The notes: a model not told the origin generated them from the sequence alone. 37,686 bases of DNA from an uncultured Lachnospiraceae bacterium (GCA_947600145.1 CANQGA010000008.1:1-37686); one strand, 5' to 3'. Counted from the stretch's first letter, positions 24,057-32,197 are shown. Translations and numbers: made by a program.

Positions 24057-26165
24057 ATGAGTGAGAATGGACAAAACAAATATAAAGTTCTGATCGTGGA
24101 CGATTCTGAGATGAACCGTTCGATCCTTTCGGATATCCTGGGAGAGGAATACGAGATCATAGAGGCGGAGGACGGGGAGGAAGCCGTTACTGTTTTAAGA
24201 AAGCGGAACGCGGAGATATCCCTTGTTCTCCTTGACATCGTGATGCCGAAGATGGACGGGTTCGAGGTGCTGGTGATGATGAACAAATACCAGTGGATCG
24301 ACGATATTCCCGTGATCATGATCTCCGCCGAGAGCAACAGCAGTTCTGTTGAGCGGGCCTTTGATCTGGGAGCCATCGACTTTATCAGCCGGCCGTTTGA
24401 CGCGGTGGTGGTCCACCGGCGCGTGGTGAATACGATCATGCTCTACGCCAAGCAGCGGAAGCTGGTCGGCATGGTTACGGATCAGATCTATGAGAAGGAG
24501 AAGCAGAGCCGGCTGATGATCGATATCCTGAGCCAGATCGTGGAATTCCGCAACGGGGAGAGCGGAATGCATGTGCTGCACATCCATCTGATCACGGAGA
24601 TCCTGCTGAAGCAGCTGATCCAGAAGACCGGCAAATACCATCTGAACCAGGAAGATATCACTCTGATCACGCTGGCGTCCGCCCTGCATGACGTGGGCAA
24701 GATCGCGATCCCGGGCGAGATCCTGAATAAGCCCGGGAAGCTTACCCGCGATGAATATAAGACCATGAAGACGCATCCGACGATGGGAGCGGCCATGCTG
24801 GATGAGCTTCCGTTCCATCAGGATGAGCCGCTTCTGCGGCGCGCCTATGAGATCTGCCGCTGGCATCATGAGCGCTACGACGGACGCGGGTATCCGGATG
24901 GGCTGAAGGGCGATGAGATCCCGGTTTCGGCCCAGGTGGTGGCGCTGGCGGACGTCTATGACGCGCTGGTCAGCGAGCGTGTGTATAAGAAAGCCTTCTC
25001 CCATGAGGTGGCGGTGGAGATGATCCTGGACGGAGAATGCGGCGTGTTTAATCCCATTCTTCTGGAATGCCTGGTGGAATGCGCGGAGAAGATCCAGGAC
25101 AGCCTGGAGTCGGCTACGTTCGGGGCCAGCGTCAGCGAGCAGAGGGAGATCCGCAAGATCACGGAAGAGATGATGCGCCACGAGGAGCTGTCCGCTTCCG
25201 AGCGTACGCTGAGGCTTTTGGAGCATGAGCGCACGAAATATCAGTTCTACGCGTCCATGTCCCAGGAGATCCAGTTCGAGTATACGATCAATCCGCCGAC
25301 TCTTACTGTCTCGGAATGGGGCGCGTCAGTTCTGGGAATGAAGGAGATCGTCATGAATCCTGCCCAGGACGCCGCGCTGCGGGAGCAGCTGGGTGAGGAA
25401 CTGATCGATAATTTTACGGAGATGCTGTATTCCAGCAAACCGAAGAATCCGGTCTTCCGGTTTAAAGGAATGCTCAAGGTGAACGGGGAGGCACGCTGGC
25501 ATCAGATCATCTGCCAGGCGCTCTGGACGTCCGAGGAGACGCCGCAGCTCAGGGGCGCGATCGGCAAAGCGGTTGATATCCATGAGGAGCATATGAGATG
25601 GCTCCATCTGGAACAGTCCGCTTCCCATGACGGACTCACCGGGCTTCTCAATCATGCCAGCGCGGAGTTTATCGTGAAGGAGCGGCTGCGCTCCAATCCC
25701 CGCGGCAGATTTGCCATGTTTGTGCTCGACCTGGACTTCTTCAAGTCCGCCAACGACGAGCACGGACACATTTTCGGGGACAATGTGCTGAAATATCTGG
25801 CCGCGCGGATCAAAGAGAGCGTGCGGGATGAAGATGTGGCCGCCAGAATGGGCGGAGACGAATTCATGATCTTTATCTCCTACACGACGGATCTTGATAT
25901 GGTGGTCAACCGGATCTATCGGTCGCTGCTGGGATATTATGAGAATTTCAAGATCTCCGTCAGTATGGGCGTGTCGATGAGCAACGGCGAGAACCTGGAT
26001 TATGAGACGCTGTTCCATCGGGCTGACGAAGCCCTGTATTCGGTGAAGGTCGCCGGCCGCGGAACCTATCATTTCTATGATCCGTCCATGGAGGAGATGT
26101 TCGCCGAGAGGGCGCCGATCCCGAGGACGCCGGTGGACAACAGCGAGACGCCGAAGAACAGTTAA
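24057..26165 (+). CDS. Response regulator with REC, HD-GYP, PAS-like and GGDEF domains
   Basis: A 702-residue signalling protein combining opposite cyclic-di-GMP activities. Receiver: DD at 15-16, phosphoacceptor Asp60 in LLDIVMP. HD-GYP phosphodiesterase: SGMHVLHIHL near 175, His211-Asp212 in LHDVGK, and HERYDGRGYPDGL with Gly278-Tyr279-Pro280, so metal ligands look intact. A PAS-like region lies at about 400-520 (IQFEYTI through IHEEHM). GGDEF: SHDGLTGLLN, then GGDEF exactly at 599-603, so cyclase activity is plausible. Soluble, no membrane segment. AGGAGGAAGATG precedes the start. A cognate kinase is not nearby. The SIMPL gene follows after 13 bp, suggesting cotranscription. Confidence 0.95.
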   Translation: MSENGQNKYKVLIVDDSEMNRSILSDILGEEYEIIEAEDGEEAVTVLRKRNAEISLVLLDIVMPKMDGFEVLVMMNKYQWIDDIPVIMISAESNSSSVERAFDLGAIDFISRPFDAVVVHRRVVNTIMLYAKQRKLVGMVTDQIYEKEKQSRLMIDILSQIVEFRNGESGMHVLHIHLITEILLKQLIQKTGKYHLNQEDITLITLASALHDVGKIAIPGEILNKPGKLTRDEYKTMKTHPTMGAAMLDELPFHQDEPLLRRAYEICRWHHERYDGRGYPDGLKGDEIPVSAQVVALADVYDALVSERVYKKAFSHEVAVEMILDGECGVFNPILLECLVECAEKIQDSLESATFGASVSEQREIRKITEEMMRHEELSASERTLRLLEHERTKYQFYASMSQEIQFEYTINPPTLTVSEWGASVLGMKEIVMNPAQDAALREQLGEELIDNFTEMLYSSKPKNPVFRFKGMLKVNGEARWHQIICQALWTSEETPQLRGAIGKAVDIHEEHMRWLHLEQSASHDGLTGLLNHASAEFIVKERLRSNPRGRFAMFVLDLDFFKSANDEHGHIFGDNVLKYLAARIKESVRDEDVAARMGGDEFMIFISYTTDLDMVVNRIYRSLLGYYENFKISVSMGVSMSNGENLDYETLFHRADEALYSVKVAGRGTYHFYDPSMEEMFAERAPIPRTPVDNSETPKNS

Positions 26166-26178
26166 AGGGAGCTTAACC

Positions 26179-27036
26179 ATGAAGAAGAATGTAATTACGG
26201 CAGGCAGCTGCATGATATGCGCCTGCGCGCTTCTGGCGGCCTGCGCGCCGCAGGTGACGACCAGTGTGCCGGATGTGCTTACGGTGCAGATCGCGGGGAG
26301 TGAGACGGGCGCCGCTTCTGCGCAGGCGGCCGCGGGTGGATCGCCGTCCGAGCCGGGCAGTGTTCCGGGGACAGATGCCGCTGAGATGCGGACTGTGACG
26401 GTAACGGCCGCGGAGACGGTGAAGGTGGCGCCGGACATGGCGCGGATCGTTTATGAGATCACGACGGAAGACAGGGACGCCGAGGTCTGCCAGCAGAAGA
26501 ACAGCGAGACGCTGGACGCGGTGATCGCTTACCTGAAGGAGCAGGGCGCGGCGGAGAAGTCCATCCAGACGTCGGATTTCTCGCTGAATCCCCAGTATGA
26601 ATATCCGGGTAACGGCCGGCAGGTTCTGGTCGGTTATGAGATGGATACCCAGCTGACGGTGTCGGATGTGCCGATGGATCAGGTGGGAGAACTGCTGACC
26701 GGCGCGGTGAGCGCCGGAGTGAGCCGGATCCGGGATGTGTCTTACTATGCCAGCGGATATGATGAAGCCTACGACCAGGCGCTGGCGCTGGCCATGGAGA
26801 TGGCGAAGGAGAAGGCGGAGGCGATCGCCCACGCCGGCGGCTGTCAGGTGACGGATGTACTGAGCGTGACCGAATCCGCCGACCGCCAGAGCGGCCGTTA
26901 TGTGGACTCCGGCATCAGCCAGAATCTGATGGCGAAAGCGGCTGCGGAGGACAGCGCCGCGGAGATGGCTGTCATGGCCGGCGAGATGGAGATCGAGGCG
27001 GAGATCACGGTGGTGTACCGTCTGCTTCCGAGATAG
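26179..27036 (+). CDS. SIMPL (DUF541) domain lipoprotein
   Basis: A 285-residue exported protein. The signal peptide ends in a lipobox-like LLAAC, predicting lipidation near Cys17; an Ala/Gly/Ser-rich linker follows to about residue 65. The SIMPL domain starts with RTVTVTAAETVKVAPDMARIVYEI, and has IQTSDFSLNPQYEY, and ends with EIEAEITVVYRL. SIMPL proteins (BP26, YggE types) are periplasmic or surface proteins tied to stress tolerance; biochemical role is unclear. ATG 26179 has AGGGAG upstream; the frame extending to 26077 overlaps the previous gene and is not used. Probable operon partner of the c-di-GMP regulator. Confidence 0.88.
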   Translation: MKKNVITAGSCMICACALLAACAPQVTTSVPDVLTVQIAGSETGAASAQAAAGGSPSEPGSVPGTDAAEMRTVTVTAAETVKVAPDMARIVYEITTEDRDAEVCQQKNSETLDAVIAYLKEQGAAEKSIQTSDFSLNPQYEYPGNGRQVLVGYEMDTQLTVSDVPMDQVGELLTGAVSAGVSRIRDVSYYASGYDEAYDQALALAMEMAKEKAEAIAHAGGCQVTDVLSVTESADRQSGRYVDSGISQNLMAKAAAEDSAAEMAVMAGEMEIEAEITVVYRLLPR

Positions 27037-27095
27037 AAGACAGGTGTGGAGCCGGCCGCGGGGGATACCGTTACAGGCAGGAGTTATAATTTATT

Positions 27096-28664
27096 ATGAT
27101 AGAGATTCGACTGAACGACAATGCATATGAACAGGACATCCGGGAGCTTCTGATGGCGTTTTATCCCGGCGAGGGGTTCGTCTATGGGGCGGCGGAGCAG
27201 GATCTCAGTGTCGGCATGGAAAAGAAGTCGCCGATGGCAGTCCTTCCCGATATCCGCCTGACTGTGGAAGGCATGGTCAGCGACGACCGCCGCTTTTTCC
27301 GCCTGCGCCTGATCTTCGCGGGAAAGGCGGAATTTCACGCGATGAGAGATCTCCCGCCGGAACTCGAGAAGGAGGCCGCCCGCCGGGACGAGCCCATTTC
27401 CCTGGATTACGACGACCGCGCCGACGCGAAGAATAAGATCAAGCGCCGTTTCTATGTGCTTCTGATGTTTGCCACCGGGAAACTGCTTCCGTGGGGCGCG
27501 CTCACCGGCATCCGTCCGACGAAGATCGCCATGACGAAGCTTCAGGAGGGCATGGGCGCGGACGCAATCGCCGCGTTTATGAAGGAGAATTATTACGCAA
27601 GCGACGAGAAGATCGCCTTAAGCATTGAGATCGCGCAGCGGGAACGGGAGCTTCTGTCCGCCGTCGACTGCGCCGGCGGCTACAGCCTGTACGTGGGGAT
27701 CCCATTTTGCCCGACGACCTGTCTGTACTGCTCATTCACGTCTTTTCCGATCGGCAAATGGGCGGGGAAGACCGGTCTCTATCTGGACGCGCTTTTTAAG
27801 GAAATGGATTATGTGTCCCGGAAAATGAGCGGCCGCGCGCTGACGACAGTCTACTTTGGCGGAGGAACGCCAACCTCCCTGTCCGCGGAGGATCTGGACC
27901 GCCTGTTTACGAAGCTGCGGGCCGTGTTCGACGTGGATCACGCCAGGGAATTCACGGTGGAAGCCGGCCGCCCGGACAGCATTACGCGGGACAAGCTCCG
28001 GGTGCTTAAAAAGCACGGCGTCACCCGCATTTCCATCAACCCCCAGACCATGAATCAGGCGACGCTGGATCTGATCGGCCGCCGTCACACGGTGGAGGAT
28101 GTGAAGGAGAAATTTGCCATGGCCCGGGAAGAGGGCTTTGACAATATCAATATGGACCTGATCGTTGGACTTCCGGAAGAGGACATGGAGGAGGTCCGCG
28201 CCACGATGGAGCAGATCAGGGAGTTGGGCCCCGACAGTCTGACGGTCCATTCTCTGGCCATCAAGCGTGCCGCGCGGCTGAACACGATGAAGGAGGTCTA
28301 CAAGGATCTGAAGATCGTGAACACCCAGGAGATCATCGATATGACCGCCCGCTACGCGCGGGAAATGGGGCTGGAGCCGTATTATCTCTACCGTCAGAAG
28401 AACATGGCCGGGAATTTCGAGAACGTGGGCTACGCCGCACCCGGAAAAGCGTGCCTCTACAATATTCTGATCATGGAAGAGCAGCAGACGATCGTGGGCT
28501 GCGGCGCGGGAACGACCACCAAGCGCGTGATCCCGGGCGAGAACCGGATCGAGCGGGCGGAAACGGTGAAGAACGTGGAACATTACATCGCGCGGGTGGA
28601 CGAGATGATCGGGCGGAAGGAGAAGCTGTTCGCTCTGCCGGAGAAATCTTTAGAAAAGTGTTGA
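27096..28664 (+). CDS. hemZ: HemZ-type radical SAM coproporphyrinogen dehydrogenase-like protein
   Basis: A 522-residue radical SAM enzyme of the HemN/HemZ group, proposed to act in anaerobic heme synthesis. Cluster ligands Cys205, Cys209 and Cys212 form C-x3-C-x2-C in CPTTCLYC. Next come YFGGGTPTSL near 251-260, VEAGRPDSI near 288, and INPQTMNQATLDLIGR near 312-327, all typical of this group. The first ~170 residues form the N-terminal extension that separates HemZ from HemN. No other heme genes are in the window, so its real substrate here is uncertain. AGGAG lies 12 nt before ATG. Its stop overlaps the -35 of the antisense RNA promoter, and hemZ transcripts would run through that RNA to the 28742 terminator. 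Confidence 0.92.
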   Translation: MIEIRLNDNAYEQDIRELLMAFYPGEGFVYGAAEQDLSVGMEKKSPMAVLPDIRLTVEGMVSDDRRFFRLRLIFAGKAEFHAMRDLPPELEKEAARRDEPISLDYDDRADAKNKIKRRFYVLLMFATGKLLPWGALTGIRPTKIAMTKLQEGMGADAIAAFMKENYYASDEKIALSIEIAQRERELLSAVDCAGGYSLYVGIPFCPTTCLYCSFTSFPIGKWAGKTGLYLDALFKEMDYVSRKMSGRALTTVYFGGGTPTSLSAEDLDRLFTKLRAVFDVDHAREFTVEAGRPDSITRDKLRVLKKHGVTRISINPQTMNQATLDLIGRRHTVEDVKEKFAMAREEGFDNINMDLIVGLPEEDMEEVRATMEQIRELGPDSLTVHSLAIKRAARLNTMKEVYKDLKIVNTQEIIDMTARYAREMGLEPYYLYRQKNMAGNFENVGYAAPGKACLYNILIMEEQQTIVGCGAGTTTKRVIPGENRIERAETVKNVEHYIARVDEMIGRKEKLFALPEKSLEKC

Positions 28665-28689
28665 AATTTCCTGCGGAGTTGCATATAAT
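28661..28689 (+). promoter_or_regulatory. Promoter of the antitoxin RNA
   Basis: TTGAAA (28661-28666), 17-bp spacer, TATAAT (28684-28689), near-consensus and overlapping the hemZ stop codon. No plus-strand reading frame with a ribosome binding site follows, so it should drive a short noncoding RNA. Confidence 0.8.
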
Positions 28690-28695
28690 AATAAC

Positions 28696-28780
28696 AGGAA
28701 CAACCACCTACAAGAGGTTGGCCGATAATTAGGTAGAAATTCCACCCTTTTAACTGCCAAGTGTACAAGGGTGGTTTTTC
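28696..28780 (+). ncRNA. Putative antitoxin RNA of a type I toxin-antitoxin pair
   Basis: Predicted RNA of about 85 nt from the 28661 promoter to the terminator at 28742. It begins GGAACAACCA; CAACC (28701-28705) can pair with GGTTG (28716-28720) to form a 5' stem-loop. The loop region holds ACCACCT (28703-28709), complementary to the AGGTGGT in the toxin ribosome binding site. It runs toward the minus-strand toxin gene and shares the terminator region with it, as in Fst/par-type systems. The 5' end is estimated from the -10. Confidence 0.65.
28742..28779. terminator. Terminator of the antitoxin RNA and hemZ, perhaps bidirectional
   Basis: CCACCCTT (28742-28749) pairs with AAGGGTGG (28767-28774), then five Ts on the plus strand. 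On the minus strand the same stem is followed by GAATTTC, a weaker tract, so it may also end the toxin mRNA. Confidence 0.8.
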
Positions 28781-28793
28781 TATACGAAAAACG

Positions 28794-28877
28794 TTACTGG
28801 CTTATCAAAACGATAAGGGTCAGCAATGCAAGAATGAACATTCCAAAGGCCATAAGATCCTTAAAATCGAATTTCAT
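28794..28877 (-). CDS. 27-residue hydrophobic holin-like toxin peptide, type I toxin-antitoxin
   Basis: Encodes a peptide starting MKFDFKDLMAFGMFILALL and ending in TLIVLISQ: a short charged start, one membrane span and a tiny tail. This fits the Fst/TxpA/BsrE-like and holin-like toxin group, whose LM-x-FG-x-FI-ALLTLI pattern it shares; membrane damage is their known effect. GGGAGGTGG lies 8 nt before the ATG, an ideal ribosome binding site. A consensus minus-strand promoter lies 70 bp upstream. A CCATC/GATGG hairpin stands right before the ribosome binding site. The counter-transcribed RNA on the plus strand is the probable antitoxin. Too short for usual gene finders. Confidence 0.75.
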   Translation of the reverse strand: MKFDFKDLMAFGMFILALLTLIVLISQ

Positions 28878-28946
28878 CTGCACCACCTCCCATCTAAGCA
28901 GGATGGAAGGCCAACACCTTGCAGTGACATGGTTGTTCCCTTAAAT

Positions 28947-28975
28947 ATTTTACCATAATTAGGGAGATCTTTCAA
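28947..28975 (-). promoter_or_regulatory. Promoter of the toxin mRNA (minus strand)
   Basis: On the minus strand TTGAAA (plus 28970-28975), 17 bp, TAAAAT (plus 28947-28952). The transcript would start about 28940 with GGGAACAACCA, nearly matching the 5' end of the antitoxin RNA. Confidence 0.75.
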
Positions 28976-28993
28976 TGCTGTAATGAGAAATCT

Positions 28994-29473
28994 TTACTCC
29001 AGAATACGTTCCCCTTTATCAAGCAGAAGTTCATTAATTTTCATCACATCCATATGATGTTCGATTCCGTAGATAATGACCGCGTCCCGCGAGGATCTGG
29101 CGTAGAGAATGCCTTCCCCGGCGCACTCCAGGCACCGCCGCGTCTCCCGCAGCGTAAGCCCGGCGGCGATGCACAGCGCCAGGATCTTGTCACGTCCCGG
29201 CTGCCGGGCGCCGCTTAAGATCTGGTAGCCGTAAGTGCGGTCCAACTGGGCCGCGCGGATGATATCAGATTTTTTCAGATCGTGGATCTCAAGAAAATGC
29301 TGGAAGCAGCCGGCGAAATCCATGCCGGCGGCCGGTTGTGTATGTGTTTCAAGATAGCTGTCCAGTTCTTTTTGCGAATGGGTGCCGGTCAGGATATTCA
29401 GCAGCTCGCCGGTGGTTTTGGCATCTGTGGTCTGCGGTGTCCCGGTATGGGCGTCATTTTCTTTCTTAAGCAT
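28994..29473 (-). CDS. Helix-turn-helix (XRE-like) protein divergent from a Ser/Thr kinase
   Basis: A 159-residue protein. A variable N-terminal part includes TGELLNILTGTHSQKELDSYL, a short segment that looks like an interaction motif. The middle (about 52-115) resembles a Cro/XRE helix-turn-helix: FQHFLEIHDLKKSDIIRAAQLDRTYGYQILSG, a recognition-helix pattern, followed by GRDKILALCIAAGLTLRETRRCL. The C-terminal 40 residues (SRDAVIIYGIEHHMDVMKINELLLDKG) are amphipathic. AAAGGAGAA precedes the ATG. It shares a 93-bp intergenic region with the kinase gene, so it may regulate it or be its partner. DNA binding is inferred only. Confidence 0.75.
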   Translation of the reverse strand: MLKKENDAHTGTPQTTDAKTTGELLNILTGTHSQKELDSYLETHTQPAAGMDFAGCFQHFLEIHDLKKSDIIRAAQLDRTYGYQILSGARQPGRDKILALCIAAGLTLRETRRCLECAGEGILYARSSRDAVIIYGIEHHMDVMKINELLLDKGERILE

Positions 29474-29566
29474 GTCGGGTTCTCCTTTTGTATTTCCATT
29501 TTTTATGCTACACTAAATATGGCTGTTTCGCAAGCGAAAATTGGCGGAAGTGAAGAGGAAGCTCAT

Positions 29567-30844
29567 ATGCCGGATCGATATCAGGAGATCGCCCCTGTAG
29601 GAAAATACAAAAACATCTGGCTGGTCCTTGACCGGGACACAGAGAAGATCTACGTGAAAAAATGTCTTGAGACGTTCAATCAGGAAGTGTACAGACGCAT
29701 CGCGGGCCTTTATAATGTTCATATCCCCGGCATTGCCGCGTGGAAGCTGGAAGATGGCAGACTCTGGCTGATCGAGGAGTACATAAACGGCGAGACGCTG
29801 GAGGAGCGGCTCGATCGCGGGTACTCATTTGCCCGTGAGGAAGCGGCCGGGATCGTCCGCCAGGTCTGCGAAGCCCTCGCGTGCCTGCACAGTCAGGAGC
29901 CGCCGATCATTCACCGTGATGTGAAGCTGTCCAACATCATGATCTCCCATGACGGCATCGTGAAGCTGATCGATTATAACGCGGCCCGCCTTTATGAGAG
30001 GGGCCTGAGTCAGGACACCAGGCTGATCGGAACCGAAGCTTACGCGGCTCCCGAGCAGTTCGGCTTTGCCCAGACGGACGCCCGGACCGATATCTATGCG
30101 CTCGGCGTGGTATTTAACTATCTCCTGACCGGAGAGCATATCAAAGACCGGATGGCGGAAGGGGCCTGCGGCGCTGTCATTCGGAAATGTACGCAGATGG
30201 ATCCGAAACAGAGGTATCAGTCGGTGTGGGAACTGGATCGGGCGCTGCAGACCCTGCAGATGAATGGCAGTGACCGGGATGGGGTGACGGCGGAGGCGAC
30301 GGTAAGAGCGGAGGCGACAGCGAGGGCGGAGATGGCAGAATCTCTCTGCGTAAGACCTGCTCCCGCGCTGCAGGCGGAGAAAGGAATGAACGGTCATAGT
30401 GCGGGCTGGTCCGAAGCAAATGACCGCGGAACCGACAGATCTGGCGCGGACGGATCCGAAACGGGACTGTCTGAAAAAGGCGTCCCCGGGAGCGGCATAT
30501 GGCCGATCCCCGGTTTCCGGAGCGGCGTATGGTGGAAGAAGCTGCTGGCTGCGGCGGGGTATCTGTTCATTTTCTATCTGAGTCTGACGGTGGAGCCGGA
30601 ACTGGATGTGGGCCGCCCGCTGTCGCTTTGGACGGACAGGATCCTGGTGCTGGTCAGCATGCTGTTTACCGTCGCGGTATATGCGGACTATCGCGGCGCC
30701 GCCGCGAAAATGCCGCTTCTGCACAATGAGAAAAGATGGATCCGATGGCTTGGGTATTGTATGGTCTGGCCGTTTACACTGGGGATTCTGATCATGCTGA
30801 AAGAAGCTGCGTTCTCCCTGGTTCGGGCCATGCTGAAAATTTAG
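29567..30844 (+). CDS. Membrane-anchored eukaryotic-like Ser/Thr protein kinase
   Basis: A 425-residue kinase. VGKYKNIWLVLD holds the ATP loop, YVKK the ATP-anchoring Lys, and HRDVKLSNIM the catalytic loop with Asp118. The metal-binding motif reads DYN in LIDYNAAR instead of DFG, keeping the Asp; GTEAYAAPEQFG is the APE region. A Ser/Ala/Glu-rich, partly repetitive linker (about 240-315) leads to three hydrophobic segments (LLAAAGYLFIFYL, ILVLVSMLFTVAV, MVWPFTLGILIML), so the kinase domain is cytosolic and C-terminally anchored. No PASTA domains, so it is not PrkC. ATG 29567 follows GAGGAAG by 6 nt. Divergent from the HTH gene, which may be a substrate or regulator. Confidence 0.9.
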   Translation: MPDRYQEIAPVGKYKNIWLVLDRDTEKIYVKKCLETFNQEVYRRIAGLYNVHIPGIAAWKLEDGRLWLIEEYINGETLEERLDRGYSFAREEAAGIVRQVCEALACLHSQEPPIIHRDVKLSNIMISHDGIVKLIDYNAARLYERGLSQDTRLIGTEAYAAPEQFGFAQTDARTDIYALGVVFNYLLTGEHIKDRMAEGACGAVIRKCTQMDPKQRYQSVWELDRALQTLQMNGSDRDGVTAEATVRAEATARAEMAESLCVRPAPALQAEKGMNGHSAGWSEANDRGTDRSGADGSETGLSEKGVPGSGIWPIPGFRSGVWWKKLLAAAGYLFIFYLSLTVEPELDVGRPLSLWTDRILVLVSMLFTVAVYADYRGAAAKMPLLHNEKRWIRWLGYCMVWPFTLGILIMLKEAAFSLVRAMLKI

Positions 30845-30888
30845 AAGAGTATGCTGTCAGCATACCAAAATATATCAGAAAGATAGTA

Positions 30889-30926
30889 AACTGCCGGTAT
30901 AAAGAGAAGAATACCGGCAGTTATTT
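30889..30926 (+). terminator. Terminator after the kinase gene
   Basis: AACTGCCGGTAT (30889-30900) pairs perfectly with ATACCGGCAGTT (30911-30922) over a 10-nt loop, then ATTTTG. A smaller hairpin, GTATGCT/AGCATAC (30849-30865), lies directly after the kinase stop. Confidence 0.75.
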
Positions 30927-30959
30927 TGATGCTTTATCGGAAGAAGGGAAGGAGACAAT

Positions 30960-32114
30960 ATGAGTAAAGAGAAACCCGCGACAAAAATATGCAGGCACTG
31001 TAAAACAGAGATTCCATATGACGCGAAAGTCTGCCCGCAATGCCGTAAAAAAGTGAAAGGCGGTATGCTGAAATGGATCATTATCGCTATTGCCGCGATC
31101 ATTATTATAGGCGCTTTAGCTGGAGGAGGAGAGAAGAACACAGGCGAAACACAAAAAATAGGCGAAGTCAGCCAGCCGTCAAAGGCGGCGGATTCATCTC
31201 AGACGGGCAGGCAGGAGGCTGCGGTTTATGAGCAGACTTCTCAGGCTGAATCAGCAGCGGAAACAAAGACGGAAACGGAATCCGAATCATCGGCCGGGGA
31301 AGCAAAATCCGTTTACAATGTCGGCGATATCCTGAAAGACGGCGATATGGAGATTGTCTATATGTCCAGCGGCGAGTATGTAAGCGATAATGAGTTTATA
31401 CAGCCCGCAGATGGAAACAAGTACATTTTCATTCAACTGGCGTTCAGGAACACATCCGAGACACAGGATGCAGCGGTTTCATCATTCAGTTTTGAATGTT
31501 ATGCGGACGGATACAGCGCTGACGCATACTATGGCGGCGGGGACGATCTGTCTGCCACTTTATCGGCAGGGCGTTCTACTTCCGGATATTTGTATTTTGA
31601 AGTGCCGGAGAATGCGGCGGAAATTGAAATTGAGTATACGCCGAATGCGTTTCTGGACAGAAAGATCACATTTACCTATGAGGGGGAACAGGACAGCGGC
31701 TATGTGCTTGAGGGCGACAGTACGCCCACGGAGGGAGCCCTTCATGTCGGGGAGAAAGCAGAATCAAAGAGTCTGAACATAGAGTATCTTTCCTGCTTTG
31801 CGGATGAGAGCGATAATATGTTCATCCAGCCGAAGGACGGTTATCATTTTGTAACGTGCGAGTTTGAATTTGAAAACGTATCGTCATCGGATCAGACGGT
31901 TTCGGTATACACGTTTGACTGCTATGCGGATGGGATCGATTGTACCGGAGCTTATTTCCGGGAAGACAATATCAGCGCCACAATGTCTGCGGGACGGAAG
32001 GCAAAGGGAACGGTTACCTTTGAGGTCCCGGATGACGCGCAGGTGGTCGAGGTGGAATATCTGTCGAATTTCTGGACGTCCAATCGTGTTGTATTTACGG
32101 TTGAAGAACAATAA
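30960..32114 (+). CDS. Zinc-ribbon membrane protein with two tandem Ig-like (DUF4352/DUF5067-type) domains
   Basis: A 384-residue protein of unknown role. A zinc ribbon at 12-30 has C-x2-C and C-x2-C pairs (CRHC, CPQC). One membrane segment (about 38-58) and an acidic Ser/Thr/Glu linker follow. Two repeats, about 120-245 and 260-384, share the order VGD/VGE, GDMEIVYMSS or LNIEYLSC, DNEFIQP or DNMFIQP, a FECYADG or FDCYADG strand, DNISATMSAGR and a closing VVFTVEE, so an internal duplication is clear. Such domains are telokin-like beta sandwiches on the cell surface. GGAAGGAGA precedes the ATG. GC is lower than in the genes to the left, marking the start of the accessory part. Confidence 0.85.
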   Translation: MSKEKPATKICRHCKTEIPYDAKVCPQCRKKVKGGMLKWIIIAIAAIIIIGALAGGGEKNTGETQKIGEVSQPSKAADSSQTGRQEAAVYEQTSQAESAAETKTETESESSAGEAKSVYNVGDILKDGDMEIVYMSSGEYVSDNEFIQPADGNKYIFIQLAFRNTSETQDAAVSSFSFECYADGYSADAYYGGGDDLSATLSAGRSTSGYLYFEVPENAAEIEIEYTPNAFLDRKITFTYEGEQDSGYVLEGDSTPTEGALHVGEKAESKSLNIEYLSCFADESDNMFIQPKDGYHFVTCEFEFENVSSSDQTVSVYTFDCYADGIDCTGAYFREDNISATMSAGRKAKGTVTFEVPDDAQVVEVEYLSNFWTSNRVVFTVEEQ

Positions 32115-32197
32115 TATGATTTGACGGATGACTGAGCAGGAGCCGATTAACCGTTGAGATGCTGCCGGTCGAAGTGACTGTCTATATCAATATGTAA

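Noticed and set aside
28761-28958. 65-codon plus-strand frame opposite the toxin gene
   Set aside because: It begins inside the terminator hairpin and has no ribosome binding site; the minus-strand peptide with promoter and binding site explains the region.
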